A stretch of 43,807 bases of DNA from JBIOJM01 sp044450785 (GTDB lineage: Bacteria; Planctomycetota; Planctomycetia; Isosphaerales; Isosphaeraceae): NCBI GenBank assembly GCA_044450785.1, contig JBIOJM010000044.1:1-43807 (forward strand), written 5' to 3'. Positions 13,920-23,092 of this stretch are shown here, one piece after another (the first letter of the stretch is position 1; each line of letters opens with the position of its first letter). Both the position numbers and the translations under genes were made by a program. A model generated the notes under the pieces. That model saw only the letters and a list, made by a program, of their open reading frames with translations, had not been told where the DNA came from and made no database searches.

Positions 13920-14936
13920 ATGAATGGCATCGAGTTAGAGCTAAATAAGGAATACCCGCCGCCGGACGAGCCCGCCGACATCCAGCGGATGGCTGCGCTG
14001 ATCCAGGCGATCCATCATCCCCAGAAGGACGGCCGCGTGCTCCGGGCACAGCACGCCAAGGACACGGGTTGCGTCCAGGCGCAGTTCATCGTCGAGCCCG
14101 GCCTGCCGGATGAGTACCGCTACGGGGTCTTTCGGGAGCCCCGTACGTACGATGTGGACGACGTGACCATCCGCTTTTCGAACGCCTCCGAGTTTTCCGA
14201 GAGCGATGCGTTGGGAACGCCGCGGGGGATGGCGATCAAGATCCGCCACGTGGACGGCGAGCGGGCGATCAAGGACGACGGCGAATCGTCGCAAGACTTC
14301 TTGATGGTCGACAGCCCCGCCTTCATCTTCCGCGCGGTCAAGGACTACACGGCCCTGTTCGCCTTGAGGCATCGCCTCAAGAACGACTTGCTGGCGATCC
14401 TCGCCTTTGCCCCATTCCACGCAAGTCAGGTGGTGAACATTCTCAAGGCGAAGCGCCACACGATCAAAGACGCTCTCATCCAACAATACTGGAGCGGGGC
14501 TCCCTTCCGGCTCGGACCGCGGGCCGTCAAGTTCACCGCGAAGCCGCGAGACGACCAACTTCCCTCGGGTCCGTCGGGAGGCCCCGCGGACCCCGAGAAC
14601 TTTCTCTTTCAGACGCTGGCCAGCCACCTCAAGGGGAACGACGCCTTTTTCGATTTCATGGTGCAGTTCCAGAAAGACCCGGTGCGGATGCCGATCGAAG
14701 ACGCCTCGGTTGAATGGAAGAAGTCGGACTCCGACTTTCGCAAGGTAGCGACCGTCCGGATCCCCACCCAGGTTCTTGGGTCCGATAAGATGCGGGCGTT
14801 CCGCGCGTCGTGCGAGGACCTCTCGTTCAACCCCTGGCACACCTTGGAAGAGCACCGTCCCCTGGGTGGGCTCAACCGCCTCAGGCGTGCCGCCTACGAG
14901 GTGAGCGTGCAACGACGCCGGCAGAAGCCGTCGTGA
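13920..14936 (+). CDS. Catalase-like haem protein
   Basis: 338 residues, shorter than true catalases (about 480 or more) and close to the small catalase-like (y4iL/SrpA-type) branch. The distal histidine is His 45 in RAQHAKDTG, matching the R-x-x-HAKG block of catalases. The loop that normally carries the distal asparagine reads DFLMVDSPAFIFR, with Asp in that place. The C-terminal HRPLGGLNRLRRAAYEVS block provides a Tyr in the position expected for the proximal haem ligand. A haem protein acting on peroxides is likely, but catalase activity itself is uncertain. No signal peptide is visible. AAGGGAG at 13902-13908 lies 11 nt before the ATG. Confidence 0.8.
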   Translation: MNGIELELNKEYPPPDEPADIQRMAALIQAIHHPQKDGRVLRAQHAKDTGCVQAQFIVEPGLPDEYRYGVFREPRTYDVDDVTIRFSNASEFSESDALGTPRGMAIKIRHVDGERAIKDDGESSQDFLMVDSPAFIFRAVKDYTALFALRHRLKNDLLAILAFAPFHASQVVNILKAKRHTIKDALIQQYWSGAPFRLGPRAVKFTAKPRDDQLPSGPSGGPADPENFLFQTLASHLKGNDAFFDFMVQFQKDPVRMPIEDASVEWKKSDSDFRKVATVRIPTQVLGSDKMRAFRASCEDLSFNPWHTLEEHRPLGGLNRLRRAAYEVSVQRRRQKPS

Positions 14937-15077
14937 GCGAGAGGACCGACCTGAGTGCTGGCTACCTCGGAGGCGAATCTTGGTTATCATTCAGATGCGC
15001 CGCTCGTCGAGTGCCGTCCCGCCCCGAGACACGAGACGGCGTTCTTTTTCGGCCTGCTCGGAGTCGAGTGATAACGT

Positions 15078-15500
15078 ATGGAAAACCCAACGCCGCAAGA
15101 GGAAAACCCGTCGAGACCCCCGAACGGCGGGCCAGTGAAGATCGGTCCCCTCGGGTCATCCTCACGCCCGTGGCAGTGGCTGCTGTTGCTCGGACTGTTT
15201 GCCCTGGTCTTCTGGCTGTATGTCCCGAAAACCGAGATCCAGGTCTTTTACCCGTGGTTCCTGGAACAGGTTGAGAACGATAACGTCAAGAGCATCTCGA
15301 TCCGGGGGCTGGAGATCCGCGGCGAGCTTCGCAAAGCACGGCGGTACCTGTATCCTCCGCTGGTGGACGCGACAGTCCGCAAGTTTTACACGAAGGCGCA
15401 GTCGGACGCGTCGATCGAACAGACCGTTCGGACGTTGACCGAAAGGAATCAGAAGAAGGAAACCAATCCGGTGCTCATCGAGACCCGGCCACCTAAATAA
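15078..15500 (+). CDS. Membrane protein resembling the extracytoplasmic N-domain of FtsH, without AAA or protease parts
   Basis: 140 residues. A polar, Pro-rich N-terminus is followed by one transmembrane helix (about residues 34-50, WLLLLGLFALVFWLY) and a soluble domain with the order seen in the FtsH extracellular domain: YPWFLEQVENDNVKSISIRG then IRGELR. The AAA ATPase and zinc protease of FtsH are absent and the ORF ends cleanly at TAA. The stop overlaps the hldE start (TAATG at 15498-15502), so the two are translationally coupled. It may bind a membrane partner or modulate a real FtsH, which in bacteria controls LPS synthesis by proteolysis. That link is inference. The ribosome site at 15078 is weak. 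Confidence 0.65.
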   Translation: MENPTPQEENPSRPPNGGPVKIGPLGSSSRPWQWLLLLGLFALVFWLYVPKTEIQVFYPWFLEQVENDNVKSISIRGLEIRGELRKARRYLYPPLVDATVRKFYTKAQSDASIEQTVRTLTERNQKKETNPVLIETRPPK

Positions 15501-16969
15501 TGACAACCGGTCTTGACGAACTGGTCCAACGCCTGAGACACCCCCGTGTCCTGGTCTTGGGGGACGTCCTCTTGGACCGCTATGTCTTCGGAGCGGTCGA
15601 GCGCATTAGCCCGGAGGCTCCCGTCCCCGTGCTACTCGTAACGGAGCAGGAGGATCGACTCGGTGGCGCGGCGAGTGTCGCCTCGATGCTTGCCCGTCTG
15701 GAGGCCGACGTCGTGGTGGTCGGGGTGGTGGGCGACGACGAATTCGGCCGAATCGTCAGGCAATGCCTGCGTCAAGTGGGCGCGGCTCACGATCGCGTCG
15801 TGACGGATCCAAGCCGCCCGACGACTCTGAAGCAACGCTATGTGGGCCGAGCCCATGACCACCACTCGCAGCAGATCCTTCGCGTCGATCTGGAGCTCCG
15901 AACGCCGCTGTCCCCCCCGATGGAAGAGAAGGTGCTCGCTGAGCTCGAGGGCGAACTGGCAGGGTGCGACATTCTCATGGTGAGCGACTATGCCAAGGGG
16001 GTGTGCACCCCGAGAATTCTTCGTCGTGCCGTCGAACTGTCCCGCCGTTTTGATAAGCGGCTATTGATCGATCCAAAACGGGAACCCGACTATGGTTGCT
16101 ACGCTGGTAGCACTTGCCTAACCCCCAACCGCCATGAGTGCCGATTGGCGAGCGGTGGGCCCGTCGAGAACGCTCGGCAAGCACTCCTGGCGGCCCATCA
16201 ACTCCGCCTCCGGCTAGACCTTGAAGCAGTGGTCGTCACGCTCGACCGGGAGGGTATGGTCCTGTCTCACCGCGACGGCCGAGGACTGGCGTTTCCGACT
16301 CGGGAGCGGCAGGTCTATGACGTGACCGGGGCCGGAGACATGGTGCTCTGCATGCTCGGCTTGGGCCTCGCCTCCGGGTTAGACTACCCGGAGGCCATCG
16401 CCTTGGCTAACGCGGCCGCCGGGCTGGCGGTGGAACGCCTCGGTAGCGTTACGTTGTCGCGGTCGGAGCTACTCAACCAAACGGTGCCTTCGCTTCGATC
16501 GGTATCCAGAAAGGACCGGCCTCTGTCGGAGTTGTTAACTGAACTCGACACACGGAGACGGCTGGGCCATCACGTCGTGTTCACGAACGGCTGCTTCGAC
16601 ATCCTGCACGCCGGCCACGTCCACTGCCTGCAGCAGGCTCGCGCCCTCGGAGATTTTCTCGTGGTGGGCATAAATGGCGATGAGAGTGTCCGGAGGCTGA
16701 AGGGCGAAGGCCGGCCGGTCCATCGGGCGTGCGAGCGGATTGCCGTCTTGACAGCCTTGGAATGCGTGGACGCCGTCACCATCTTCGATAACGACACCCC
16801 CGCGCAACTGATTGAAGCGATCCGCCCACACGTGTTGGTTAAAGGGTCCGGTTACCACCTCGAAGAAGTGGTCGGTCGGGAGTTTGTCGAGGCAAACGGA
16901 GGGCGGGTCGTCCTGATCCCACTCGTAGACGGCTTGTCGAGTACTCGCCTGCGCCCTCAGGTCGGCTGA
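15500..16969 (+). CDS. hldE: Bifunctional heptose-7-phosphate kinase / heptose-1-phosphate adenylyltransferase
   Basis: 489 residues, matching two-domain HldE (RfaE) proteins. The N-terminal PfkB-type sugar kinase (about 1-310) shows VLGDVLLDRYVFG near the start and the catalytic DVTGAGD block (274-280, Asp 280 as base). The C-terminal nucleotidyltransferase starts with FTNGCFDILHAGHV at 361, the HxGH signature being 370-373, and ends in SSTRLR. Together they phosphorylate D-glycero-D-manno-heptose 7-phosphate at C1 and, after dephosphorylation by GmhB, attach AMP to give ADP-heptose. The product feeds LPS inner core heptosyltransferases and, in some bacteria, protein heptosyltransferases. 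The next gene encodes a GT9-like transferase, which fits. The start overlaps the previous stop by one base. Confidence 0.93.
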   Translation: MTTGLDELVQRLRHPRVLVLGDVLLDRYVFGAVERISPEAPVPVLLVTEQEDRLGGAASVASMLARLEADVVVVGVVGDDEFGRIVRQCLRQVGAAHDRVVTDPSRPTTLKQRYVGRAHDHHSQQILRVDLELRTPLSPPMEEKVLAELEGELAGCDILMVSDYAKGVCTPRILRRAVELSRRFDKRLLIDPKREPDYGCYAGSTCLTPNRHECRLASGGPVENARQALLAAHQLRLRLDLEAVVVTLDREGMVLSHRDGRGLAFPTRERQVYDVTGAGDMVLCMLGLGLASGLDYPEAIALANAAAGLAVERLGSVTLSRSELLNQTVPSLRSVSRKDRPLSELLTELDTRRRLGHHVVFTNGCFDILHAGHVHCLQQARALGDFLVVGINGDESVRRLKGEGRPVHRACERIAVLTALECVDAVTIFDNDTPAQLIEAIRPHVLVKGSGYHLEEVVGREFVEANGGRVVLIPLVDGLSSTRLRPQVG

Positions 16970-17043
16970 GCGGTCGACCTTGCTCTGCTCGACGACGCGT
17001 CGGAGCAGCCTTGCCGTCTCGAACTTGAGGAAGGGGTAGTCGC

Positions 17044-17982
17044 ATGGGGAATCCACCGGAGGCACCGGCCATCGGTGCCGAACGATCGCGGGAGGACACG
17101 ATCAATCGGGCCGACGGCCAACCCGTCGCCGGTAGGGGCGACGGCGCCGACGCCCCCGACGTTCTCTTCAAGGAGGGCCTGGCCGCTCACCGCGGCGGCA
17201 AGCGCGAACGGGCCGTGGAGTCCTTCGGGCGAGCGATCGCCGGTGAGCCAGCGAACGCGGACTATCGCTGGCATCGGGCGGTCGCGTATCTTGCCCTCGG
17301 GCGGCTCGAGGAGGCGACCGCCGACTATCGCGAGGCGGCCCGATTCCGGCCGGACTCCGCCGCCTATCGCAACGATCTGGGCGTCGTCCTGGCGCGGCAG
17401 GGCCGCCCCGATGAAGCGGCCGCCCATTATCGGGAGGCCATTCGGCTCAAGCCCGAGTTCCCCGACGCCCACAACAACCTTGGCAATGCCATCCGCAACA
17501 AAGGGAACAACGACGGGGCGATCGCCTGCTACCGCGAGGCGCTGCGGCTCCGCCCGTCCTACCCCGAGGCCCACAACAATCTCGGCATCGCGCTCCGCCA
17601 GCAGGGCAAGACGCCCGAGGCGATCGCCTGCTATCAAGAGGCGCTGCGGCTCCGCCCGGCCTACCCCGAGGCCCACAACAACCTGGGCCTGGCCCTGAAT
17701 TCTCGGGGGCGGTCCGACGCGGCCGTCGCCTGCTTCCAGCAGGCCATCCGGCTCAAGCACGATTACCCGGAAGCGTTCCTCAACCTCGCCAACGCCCTCA
17801 ACGACCTGGACCGCAACGAGGAGGCGGGCACCGCCCTTCGGGAGGCGATCCGCCTTCGCCCCGACGCCCGCGCACAAGAACCTGGGCATCACCCTCGCCC
17901 GGCAGGACAAGCTCGACGAGGCGATCGCCTGCTACCGCGAGGCGATCCGCCTCCGCTCCAATTACGCCGATGCTCACAATGA
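17044..17982 (+). CDS. TPR domain, front part of a TPR/GT9-like glycosyltransferase gene with a frameshift
   Basis: From ATG 17044, preceded by AGGAAGGGG, this frame gives about seven 34-residue tetratricopeptide repeats with the usual A-x-N-N-LG / A-x-x-Y-x-x-A-L-x-L-x-P pattern, Asn-rich like those of O-GlcNAc-transferase-type proteins. After IRLRPDARAQ near 17875 the frame becomes Arg/Pro-rich nonsense and stops at 17982, while the TPR pattern continues without a gap in the frame that runs to 19435. At 17869-17875 one base appears to be missing: adding a G would read RPDARAHKNLG. The tail from about 17876 to 17982 is therefore not genuine protein. Together the two parts form one gene of about 797 codons. 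Confidence 0.8.
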   Translation: MGNPPEAPAIGAERSREDTINRADGQPVAGRGDGADAPDVLFKEGLAAHRGGKRERAVESFGRAIAGEPANADYRWHRAVAYLALGRLEEATADYREAARFRPDSAAYRNDLGVVLARQGRPDEAAAHYREAIRLKPEFPDAHNNLGNAIRNKGNNDGAIACYREALRLRPSYPEAHNNLGIALRQQGKTPEAIACYQEALRLRPAYPEAHNNLGLALNSRGRSDAAVACFQQAIRLKHDYPEAFLNLANALNDLDRNEEAGTALREAIRLRPDARAQEPGHHPRPAGQARRGDRLLPRGDPPPLQLRRCSQ

Positions 17983-19435
17983 CCTGGGGATCGCGCTGGC
18001 CAGGCAGAACCGGTTCGAGGAGGCCGCGGCCAGCTACCGCCAGGCGCTGGCACACCGCCCGAATTACCCGGAAGCCCATAACAACCTGGGCAACGCGCTG
18101 CGGAACCTGGGACGATTTCAGGAAGCGGTCGCGGCCTACGATCGCGCCGTGGAGCTGAAGCCGAATTACGCCGACGCGTACAACAACGGTGGGATCGCCT
18201 TCGCCGAGCAGGCCCGGTTCGACGAGGCCATCGACAGCTACTCCCGTTGCATTCGGCTCCGCCCCAACCATGTCGACGCGCACCTGAACCGCTCCCTCAC
18301 CTGGCTGCGCCAGGGGAAATTCGCGCTGGGCTGGGCCGAATACGAGTGGCGTCATAGGAAGAAGCCCCCCTCGCCAAAGCCCATGACGCAGCCGGCCTGG
18401 AACGGCTTCCCGCCGGCCGGCCTGCGGATGCTCTTGATCGGGGAACAGGGGCTGGGCGACGTGCTGCAATTCATCCGTTACGCCCCGCTGCTCAAACGTC
18501 TCGGTGCGTCGGTAATCTTCGAGTGTCCGGCCAAGCTATTGAGGCTCATGGAGAACGCCCCGGGGATCGACCACCTCTACCCGCAAGGTCAGGACCCGCC
18601 CGAACACGACATTCACTGCCCGCTGATGACCGTGCCGGGGCTGCTGGGGACGACGTTCGCCGCAGTGCCGGCCGATGTGCCTTGCCTCCACGCCGACCCC
18701 GGGCTCCTCGAGTACTGGCGGCGCGAGCTGGCGACGTACCCCGAGTTCAAAGTCGGGATTCACTGGCAGGGCAAACCCAACTTCGCGGGCGACTTCCACC
18801 GCTCGATCCCGCTCCGGCAATTCGAGCCGCTGGCGCGTGTGCCGGGGGTCCGGCTGTTCAGCCTCCAGAAATACGACGGGCTTGTTCAACTCGAAGCCCT
18901 CGGTGACGCCTTCCCGGTTGTCGATTTGGCGAGCAAGCTGAACGATGCAAACGGGCCCTTCATGGATTCCGCCGCGGCCCTCAAGTCGCTCGATCTCCTG
19001 ATCAGCTCGGATACGGCCATAGCCCACCTGGCGGGAGCGCTGGGAGTCCCGGTCTGGGTGGCCCTGTCTTTGGCGCCGGGATGGCAGTGGATGCTCGGGG
19101 CCGGCTGTCAGAACACCCCGTGGTATCCGACGATGCGAATCTTCCGCCAGACGGAACTGGGCGACTGGCCGGCGGTCTTCAATCGCATCGCCGCCGAGTT
19201 GACCCGAACGGTCCCACCGGCCCTGCGCGTGCGATCGATCGGGGTAAGGGTCTCGCCGGGCGAGTTGATCGAGCGGATCGCGGCCCTGGAACTCGAGGCG
19301 GAACAGGCAGGCGATGAGACGAGCCGCCGGGTTGTCCGAGCGGACCTCGCCCGGTTGGCGGCCACGCGGGATGCGATGCTCGCCCCCTCGGCCGAATTCT
19401 CAACGTATCTGGAAAACCCGGATGGACTGGTATAG
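17873..19435 (+). CDS. TPR repeats plus GT9-like glycosyltransferase domain, rear part of the frameshifted gene
   Basis: The frame open from about 17873 (first usable start GTG 18149) gives four more TPR repeats and then, from about 18420, a glycosyltransferase domain of the GT9 / ADP-heptose-heptosyltransferase fold: LLIGEQGLGDVLQFIRYAPLL as donor-fold start, VGIHWQGKP, the SIPLRQFEPL block, VVDLASKL, and the C-terminal SSDTAIAHLAGALGVPVWV and WYPTMRIFRQ signatures. TPR-linked GT9-like enzymes are common in planctomycetes and proteobacteria; the TPRs probably grip a protein acceptor. With hldE 74 bp upstream and a Ser/Thr-rich giant protein downstream, ADP-heptose is a reasonable donor guess. 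The four-cysteine iron motif of autotransporter heptosyltransferases is not recognised. It ends in TAG. Confidence 0.82.
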   Translation, partial: HKNLGITLARQDKLDEAIACYREAIRLRSNYADAHNDLGIALARQNRFEEAAASYRQALAHRPNYPEAHNNLGNALRNLGRFQEAVAAYDRAVELKPNYADAYNNGGIAFAEQARFDEAIDSYSRCIRLRPNHVDAHLNRSLTWLRQGKFALGWAEYEWRHRKKPPSPKPMTQPAWNGFPPAGLRMLLIGEQGLGDVLQFIRYAPLLKRLGASVIFECPAKLLRLMENAPGIDHLYPQGQDPPEHDIHCPLMTVPGLLGTTFAAVPADVPCLHADPGLLEYWRRELATYPEFKVGIHWQGKPNFAGDFHRSIPLRQFEPLARVPGVRLFSLQKYDGLVQLEALGDAFPVVDLASKLNDANGPFMDSAAALKSLDLLISSDTAIAHLAGALGVPVWVALSLAPGWQWMLGAGCQNTPWYPTMRIFRQTELGDWPAVFNRIAAELTRTVPPALRVRSIGVRVSPGELIERIAALELEAEQAGDETSRRVVRADLARLAATRDAMLAPSAEFSTYLENPDGLV

Positions 19436-19912
19436 TATGCCCGCCGTCGTGCAGCGAAGTTGCGGGAAGCGGAGCCTCCCGCTTAAAACACCAGGCAACA
19501 CAAGTCCTCCATACACTCGCGCATGGGAGCCCCAGCGGTCGAGGGCGATCGAACACGCCGCAAGGCATTCGAGAAACGTTCCTCAAGGATGGGGTGTTGC
19601 CGCTGTCAATTGGCCCGAGAACTGGGAGCCTGGAGCATGATGCTCCCGCATGTCGCAAGACAGGCAAGGGTGAACCGGAAAGCCCCTGGCTGCAGCTATC
19701 AGAGCTATGAATACCACGATTCATAGCGTATTCGGCTGCGTTTGATACGCGCCCGCAGCTTCGAATGAATCCGGATCGGAAGACGCTGCTCCAAGACGTT
19801 GACAACCGATTTCGACCTCATCCATCACCGCGCGCGCCAAGAGGCCAGCCCATCCGATGGGACCCGGGGATCGAACGCGCCGAAAGACTCTTCTTTTCGA
19901 GGGAACGACACC
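19436..19912. other. Intergenic leader of the giant surface protein gene
   Basis: No convincing gene in 477 bp; the ORFs here are short and out of codon character. It holds a 9-bp hairpin at 19704-19727 and a second dyad, GCGTAT at 19726-19731 with ATACGC at 19745-19750. GAGGGA at 19899-19904 lies 8 nt before ATG 19913 and supports that ATG as the original start of the giant protein. Confidence 0.55.
19704..19727. repeat. Perfect inverted repeat upstream of the giant protein gene
   Basis: GCTATGAAT (19704-19712) and ATTCATAGC (19719-19727) flank the 6-nt loop ACCACG. It is relatively AT-rich for this genome and has no following T-run, so an operator or leader hairpin is more likely than a terminator. 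A partly overlapping second dyad follows at 19726-19750. Confidence 0.5.
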
Positions 19913-19951
19913 ATGGCTTAGAGACGTCCGCCCCGGCGCCGCAATCGCAGA

Positions 19952-22900
19952 TTGCGGGCCTTGCGGCCTGAGATCGAATGCCTCGAACGGAAGCAACTCC
20001 TGGCGATCAGCCTGAGCATGCTGAGCCCACCCGCCGCGACCGAGCAGATCGCGATCGGAAGTGCATCGCTGGCGTCCTTCACGTTCAGCGCGGGCAAGCT
20101 CGCCGACTACGGCGTGACCATCTCCTGGGGCGATGGGACCACATCGCCGGGGATCATCCAGGCCGGGACCGGCGGAGGTGGGATCGTCTCGGGCAACCAC
20201 GTCTACACACAGGCGGGTTCGGATACGATCTCGATCACTGTATCGGGTGATTCGAGCACCGCGACGGGAACCGCGGCGGAGACCGTGATCGAGATGCCGC
20301 CGAACAGCCAGCCCGACTTCTACACAATCACGCACGACCATACCCTGACCACGACGACATCCGGGTCGGGGCCGTACGGAGTGCTCTACAACGACTCGGA
20401 TCCTCAGGGGGACACGCTGACCGCAACGCTCGTCGCGCAGCCCCAGCACGGCACGTTGACCTTCAACTCCAATGGCACCTTCACCTATGTTCCTAATGCC
20501 CACTTCTATGGGTCGGACGGCTTTACCTACAAGGACAAGAACTCGACCGCCAGCAGCGCGGTGACCCCGGTCACGATCATCGTGACCGAGCAGAGCCCGG
20601 TGGCCGTCAATGACAACTACACGGTGACGCACGACCACACGCTCTCGGTGACGACGGCGAGCGGCTATGGCACGGTCGGCGTGCTGGGCAATGACACCGA
20701 CGCCGACGGCGACACCCTGACCACCACGGTCCTCACCACCACCCAGCACGGGACGCTCACGCTCAACGCGAACGGGACGTTCACCTACGTGCCGGTCGTG
20801 GGGTTTTCGGGGACCGATAGCTTCACCTACCAGGCCAGCGACGGCCTGCTCTCGAGCAACATCGCCACCGCGACGATCACCGTCACCGAGAGCGCACCGG
20901 TGGCGAACAACGATAGCTATACCGTCGCGCACGACCACGTCCTCACCGCAATGACGCCAAGCGGTTATGGCACGGTCGGCGTGCTGGGCAACGACACCGA
21001 CGCCGATCACGACAGTCTGACGGCAATCCTGGTCGCCAGCCCGCAGCACGGGACGCTCACCTTCAACTCGAACGGGACGTTCGCCTACGTGCCCAACGCC
21101 GGCTATTCCGGGACGGTCAGCTTCACGTACAAGGCCAGCGACGGCCTGCTCTCCAGCAACGTGGCGACGGCGACGATCACCATCACCGAGAGCGCACCGG
21201 TCGCCGTCAACGACACGTACACGATCGGCCACGACCGCGTTCTGGCCGCGACCGCGGCGAGCGGGTCCTACGGGACGGTCGGGGTGCTGGCGAACGACAC
21301 CGATGCGGACAGCGACACCCTCACCGCCGCGCTGGTCTCCGGCCCACAGCACGGGGTTTTGGCGTTGAACCCCCATGGGACGTTCATCTACGCCCCGACC
21401 GCCGGCTACTCGGGGACGGACACCTTCACCTACAAGGCCGGCGATGGGCTGCTCTCCAGCGGGGTCGCGACCGCCACCATCTCCGTGGTCGCCCCGTCCC
21501 TGGTGGCGAACAACGATAGCTACACCGTGGCGCACGACCACACGCTGTCGTCGTACCCCAGCGTCTTGGCCAACGACACCGACGCCGCCAACAGCACTCT
21601 GACCGCTTCGCTCCTGACCACTGTCCAGCACGGCGTCTTGACGTTCAGTCCCAGCGGGACGTTCACCTATGTCCCGGCGGCCGGGTACGTCGGCGCGGAC
21701 AGCTTCACGTACCAGGACAGCGACGGCACGCTGACCAGTAACGCCGCCACCGTCACAATCACCGTCGGCGAGCATGCCCCGGTGGCGAACAACGACAGCT
21801 ACACCATCGCCCACGATCGCACGATCACGCCGAGCGGGTATCCCTATGACAACGTGCTGTCCAACGACACCGATACCGAGAACGATACCCTCACCGCCAC
21901 CCTCGTCACGGGCCCCCAGCACGGGACGCTGACGCTCAACGCGAACGGGACGTTCACCTACGTCCCCACCGCCCACTACTCCGGGACCGATAGCTTCACG
22001 TACCAGGCCAGCGACGGCCTGCTCTCGAGCAACGTGGCCACGGCGACGATCACCATCACCGAGAGCGCACCGGTCGCCGTCAACGACACGTACACGATCG
22101 GCCATGACCGATCGCTCTCGGTCACGACGGCGAGCGGCTACGGCTCGACGGTCGGGGTGCTGGGCAACGACGCCGACGCCGACGGCGACACCCTCACCGC
22201 CACCCTGGTCTCGGGAGTCCAGCACGGCACGCTCAGCTTCAGTCCCGACGGCACGTTCACCTACCTGCCGAATCCCGGTTTCTCGGGGACGGACAGCTTC
22301 ACGTACAAGGGCAGCGACGGCCTGCTCTCCAGCAACGTGGCCACTGCCACCATCACCGTCACCGAGAGCGCACCGGCGGCGAACAACGACACGTACACGG
22401 TCGTGCACGACCAGACCCTGTCCGCCACGTCGCTGTCGCAATACGGAAGCGGGTCGTCGGGCGTGCTGGCCAACGACACCGACGCCGACGGCGACACCCT
22501 CACCGCCGCGCTGGTGACCGGCGTGCAGCACGGGACCCTGACCTTCAATTCCAATGGCACGTTCACCTACGTCCCGAACTCGGGGTCCTACGGGACGGAT
22601 AGCTTCACGTACCAGGACAGTGACGGGCTGCTCTCGAGCAACGTGGCGACCGCAACCATCACCGTCGTCGAGCACGCGCCGGCGGCGTTCAACACCAGCG
22701 AGACGGTCGCGCACGACCACACCCTCTCGATCGCGGGAGTGGGGATGGACCCCGACGGCGACCCGCTCACGATCTCGATCGTGACGAACGTGGAGCACGG
22801 CACCTTGACCGTGAGCGCGAACAACACGTTCACCTACACGCCCACCGCCGGGTTCTGGGGCGCCGACAGCTTCACCTTCAAGCTCAGCGACGGCCTGCTC

Positions 22901-23092
22901 TCCAGCAGCATCGCGACCGTCTCGATCGTGGTCACCGAGAGCGCCCCGGTCGCCAACACCGACTTCTACACCGTGAACGGCGCCCAGCCGATCACCGCCA
23001 CGAGCTCGAATGGCGTGCTGGCCAACGACTCCGACGCCGATCGCGATCCGCTCACGACGTCGCTGGTGTCCAACGTCCAGCACGGCACCTGA
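19952..23092 (+). CDS. Giant surface protein, N-terminal part: LEPR-XLL-like start, PKD-like domain and VCBS/cadherin-like repeats
   Basis: The likely original start is ATG 19913, in the same frame, but codon 3 is TAG (19919-19921). Read through, the N-terminus is Arg-rich and reaches EIECLERKQLLA, a variant of the LEPR-XLL motif near the start of large planctomycete extracellular proteins. The ORF given here starts at TTG 19952. A PKD-like domain with SWGDGTT follows (about 20000-20290), then ten repeats of about 95 residues of the Big_9/VCBS type, each with APVANND-Y, VLANDTDADGDTL, QHGTL, NGTFTYVP, GTDSFTY, SSNVATATI. The frame ends at TGA 23090-23092 inside the tenth repeat; adding one C there restores the next strand (HGTLNLNSNGTF). 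The whole gene, 19913-30869, would be about 3,650 codons. Confidence 0.85.
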   Translation: MRALRPEIECLERKQLLAISLSMLSPPAATEQIAIGSASLASFTFSAGKLADYGVTISWGDGTTSPGIIQAGTGGGGIVSGNHVYTQAGSDTISITVSGDSSTATGTAAETVIEMPPNSQPDFYTITHDHTLTTTTSGSGPYGVLYNDSDPQGDTLTATLVAQPQHGTLTFNSNGTFTYVPNAHFYGSDGFTYKDKNSTASSAVTPVTIIVTEQSPVAVNDNYTVTHDHTLSVTTASGYGTVGVLGNDTDADGDTLTTTVLTTTQHGTLTLNANGTFTYVPVVGFSGTDSFTYQASDGLLSSNIATATITVTESAPVANNDSYTVAHDHVLTAMTPSGYGTVGVLGNDTDADHDSLTAILVASPQHGTLTFNSNGTFAYVPNAGYSGTVSFTYKASDGLLSSNVATATITITESAPVAVNDTYTIGHDRVLAATAASGSYGTVGVLANDTDADSDTLTAALVSGPQHGVLALNPHGTFIYAPTAGYSGTDTFTYKAGDGLLSSGVATATISVVAPSLVANNDSYTVAHDHTLSSYPSVLANDTDAANSTLTASLLTTVQHGVLTFSPSGTFTYVPAAGYVGADSFTYQDSDGTLTSNAATVTITVGEHAPVANNDSYTIAHDRTITPSGYPYDNVLSNDTDTENDTLTATLVTGPQHGTLTLNANGTFTYVPTAHYSGTDSFTYQASDGLLSSNVATATITITESAPVAVNDTYTIGHDRSLSVTTASGYGSTVGVLGNDADADGDTLTATLVSGVQHGTLSFSPDGTFTYLPNPGFSGTDSFTYKGSDGLLSSNVATATITVTESAPAANNDTYTVVHDQTLSATSLSQYGSGSSGVLANDTDADGDTLTAALVTGVQHGTLTFNSNGTFTYVPNSGSYGTDSFTYQDSDGLLSSNVATATITVVEHAPAAFNTSETVAHDHTLSIAGVGMDPDGDPLTISIVTNVEHGTLTVSANNTFTYTPTAGFWGADSFTFKLSDGLLSSSIATVSIVVTESAPVANTDFYTVNGAQPITATSSNGVLANDSDADRDPLTTSLVSNVQHGT

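Noticed and set aside
19314..19640. 108-codon ORF at the end of the TPR/GT gene
   Set aside because: Begins out of frame inside the transferase, has no family resemblance and runs into non-coding sequence.
19721..23083. 1,120-codon antisense ORF opposite the giant protein repeats
   Set aside because: It is the shadow of the repeated sense pattern; it repeats with the same period, has no ribosome site and ends with the sense repeats.
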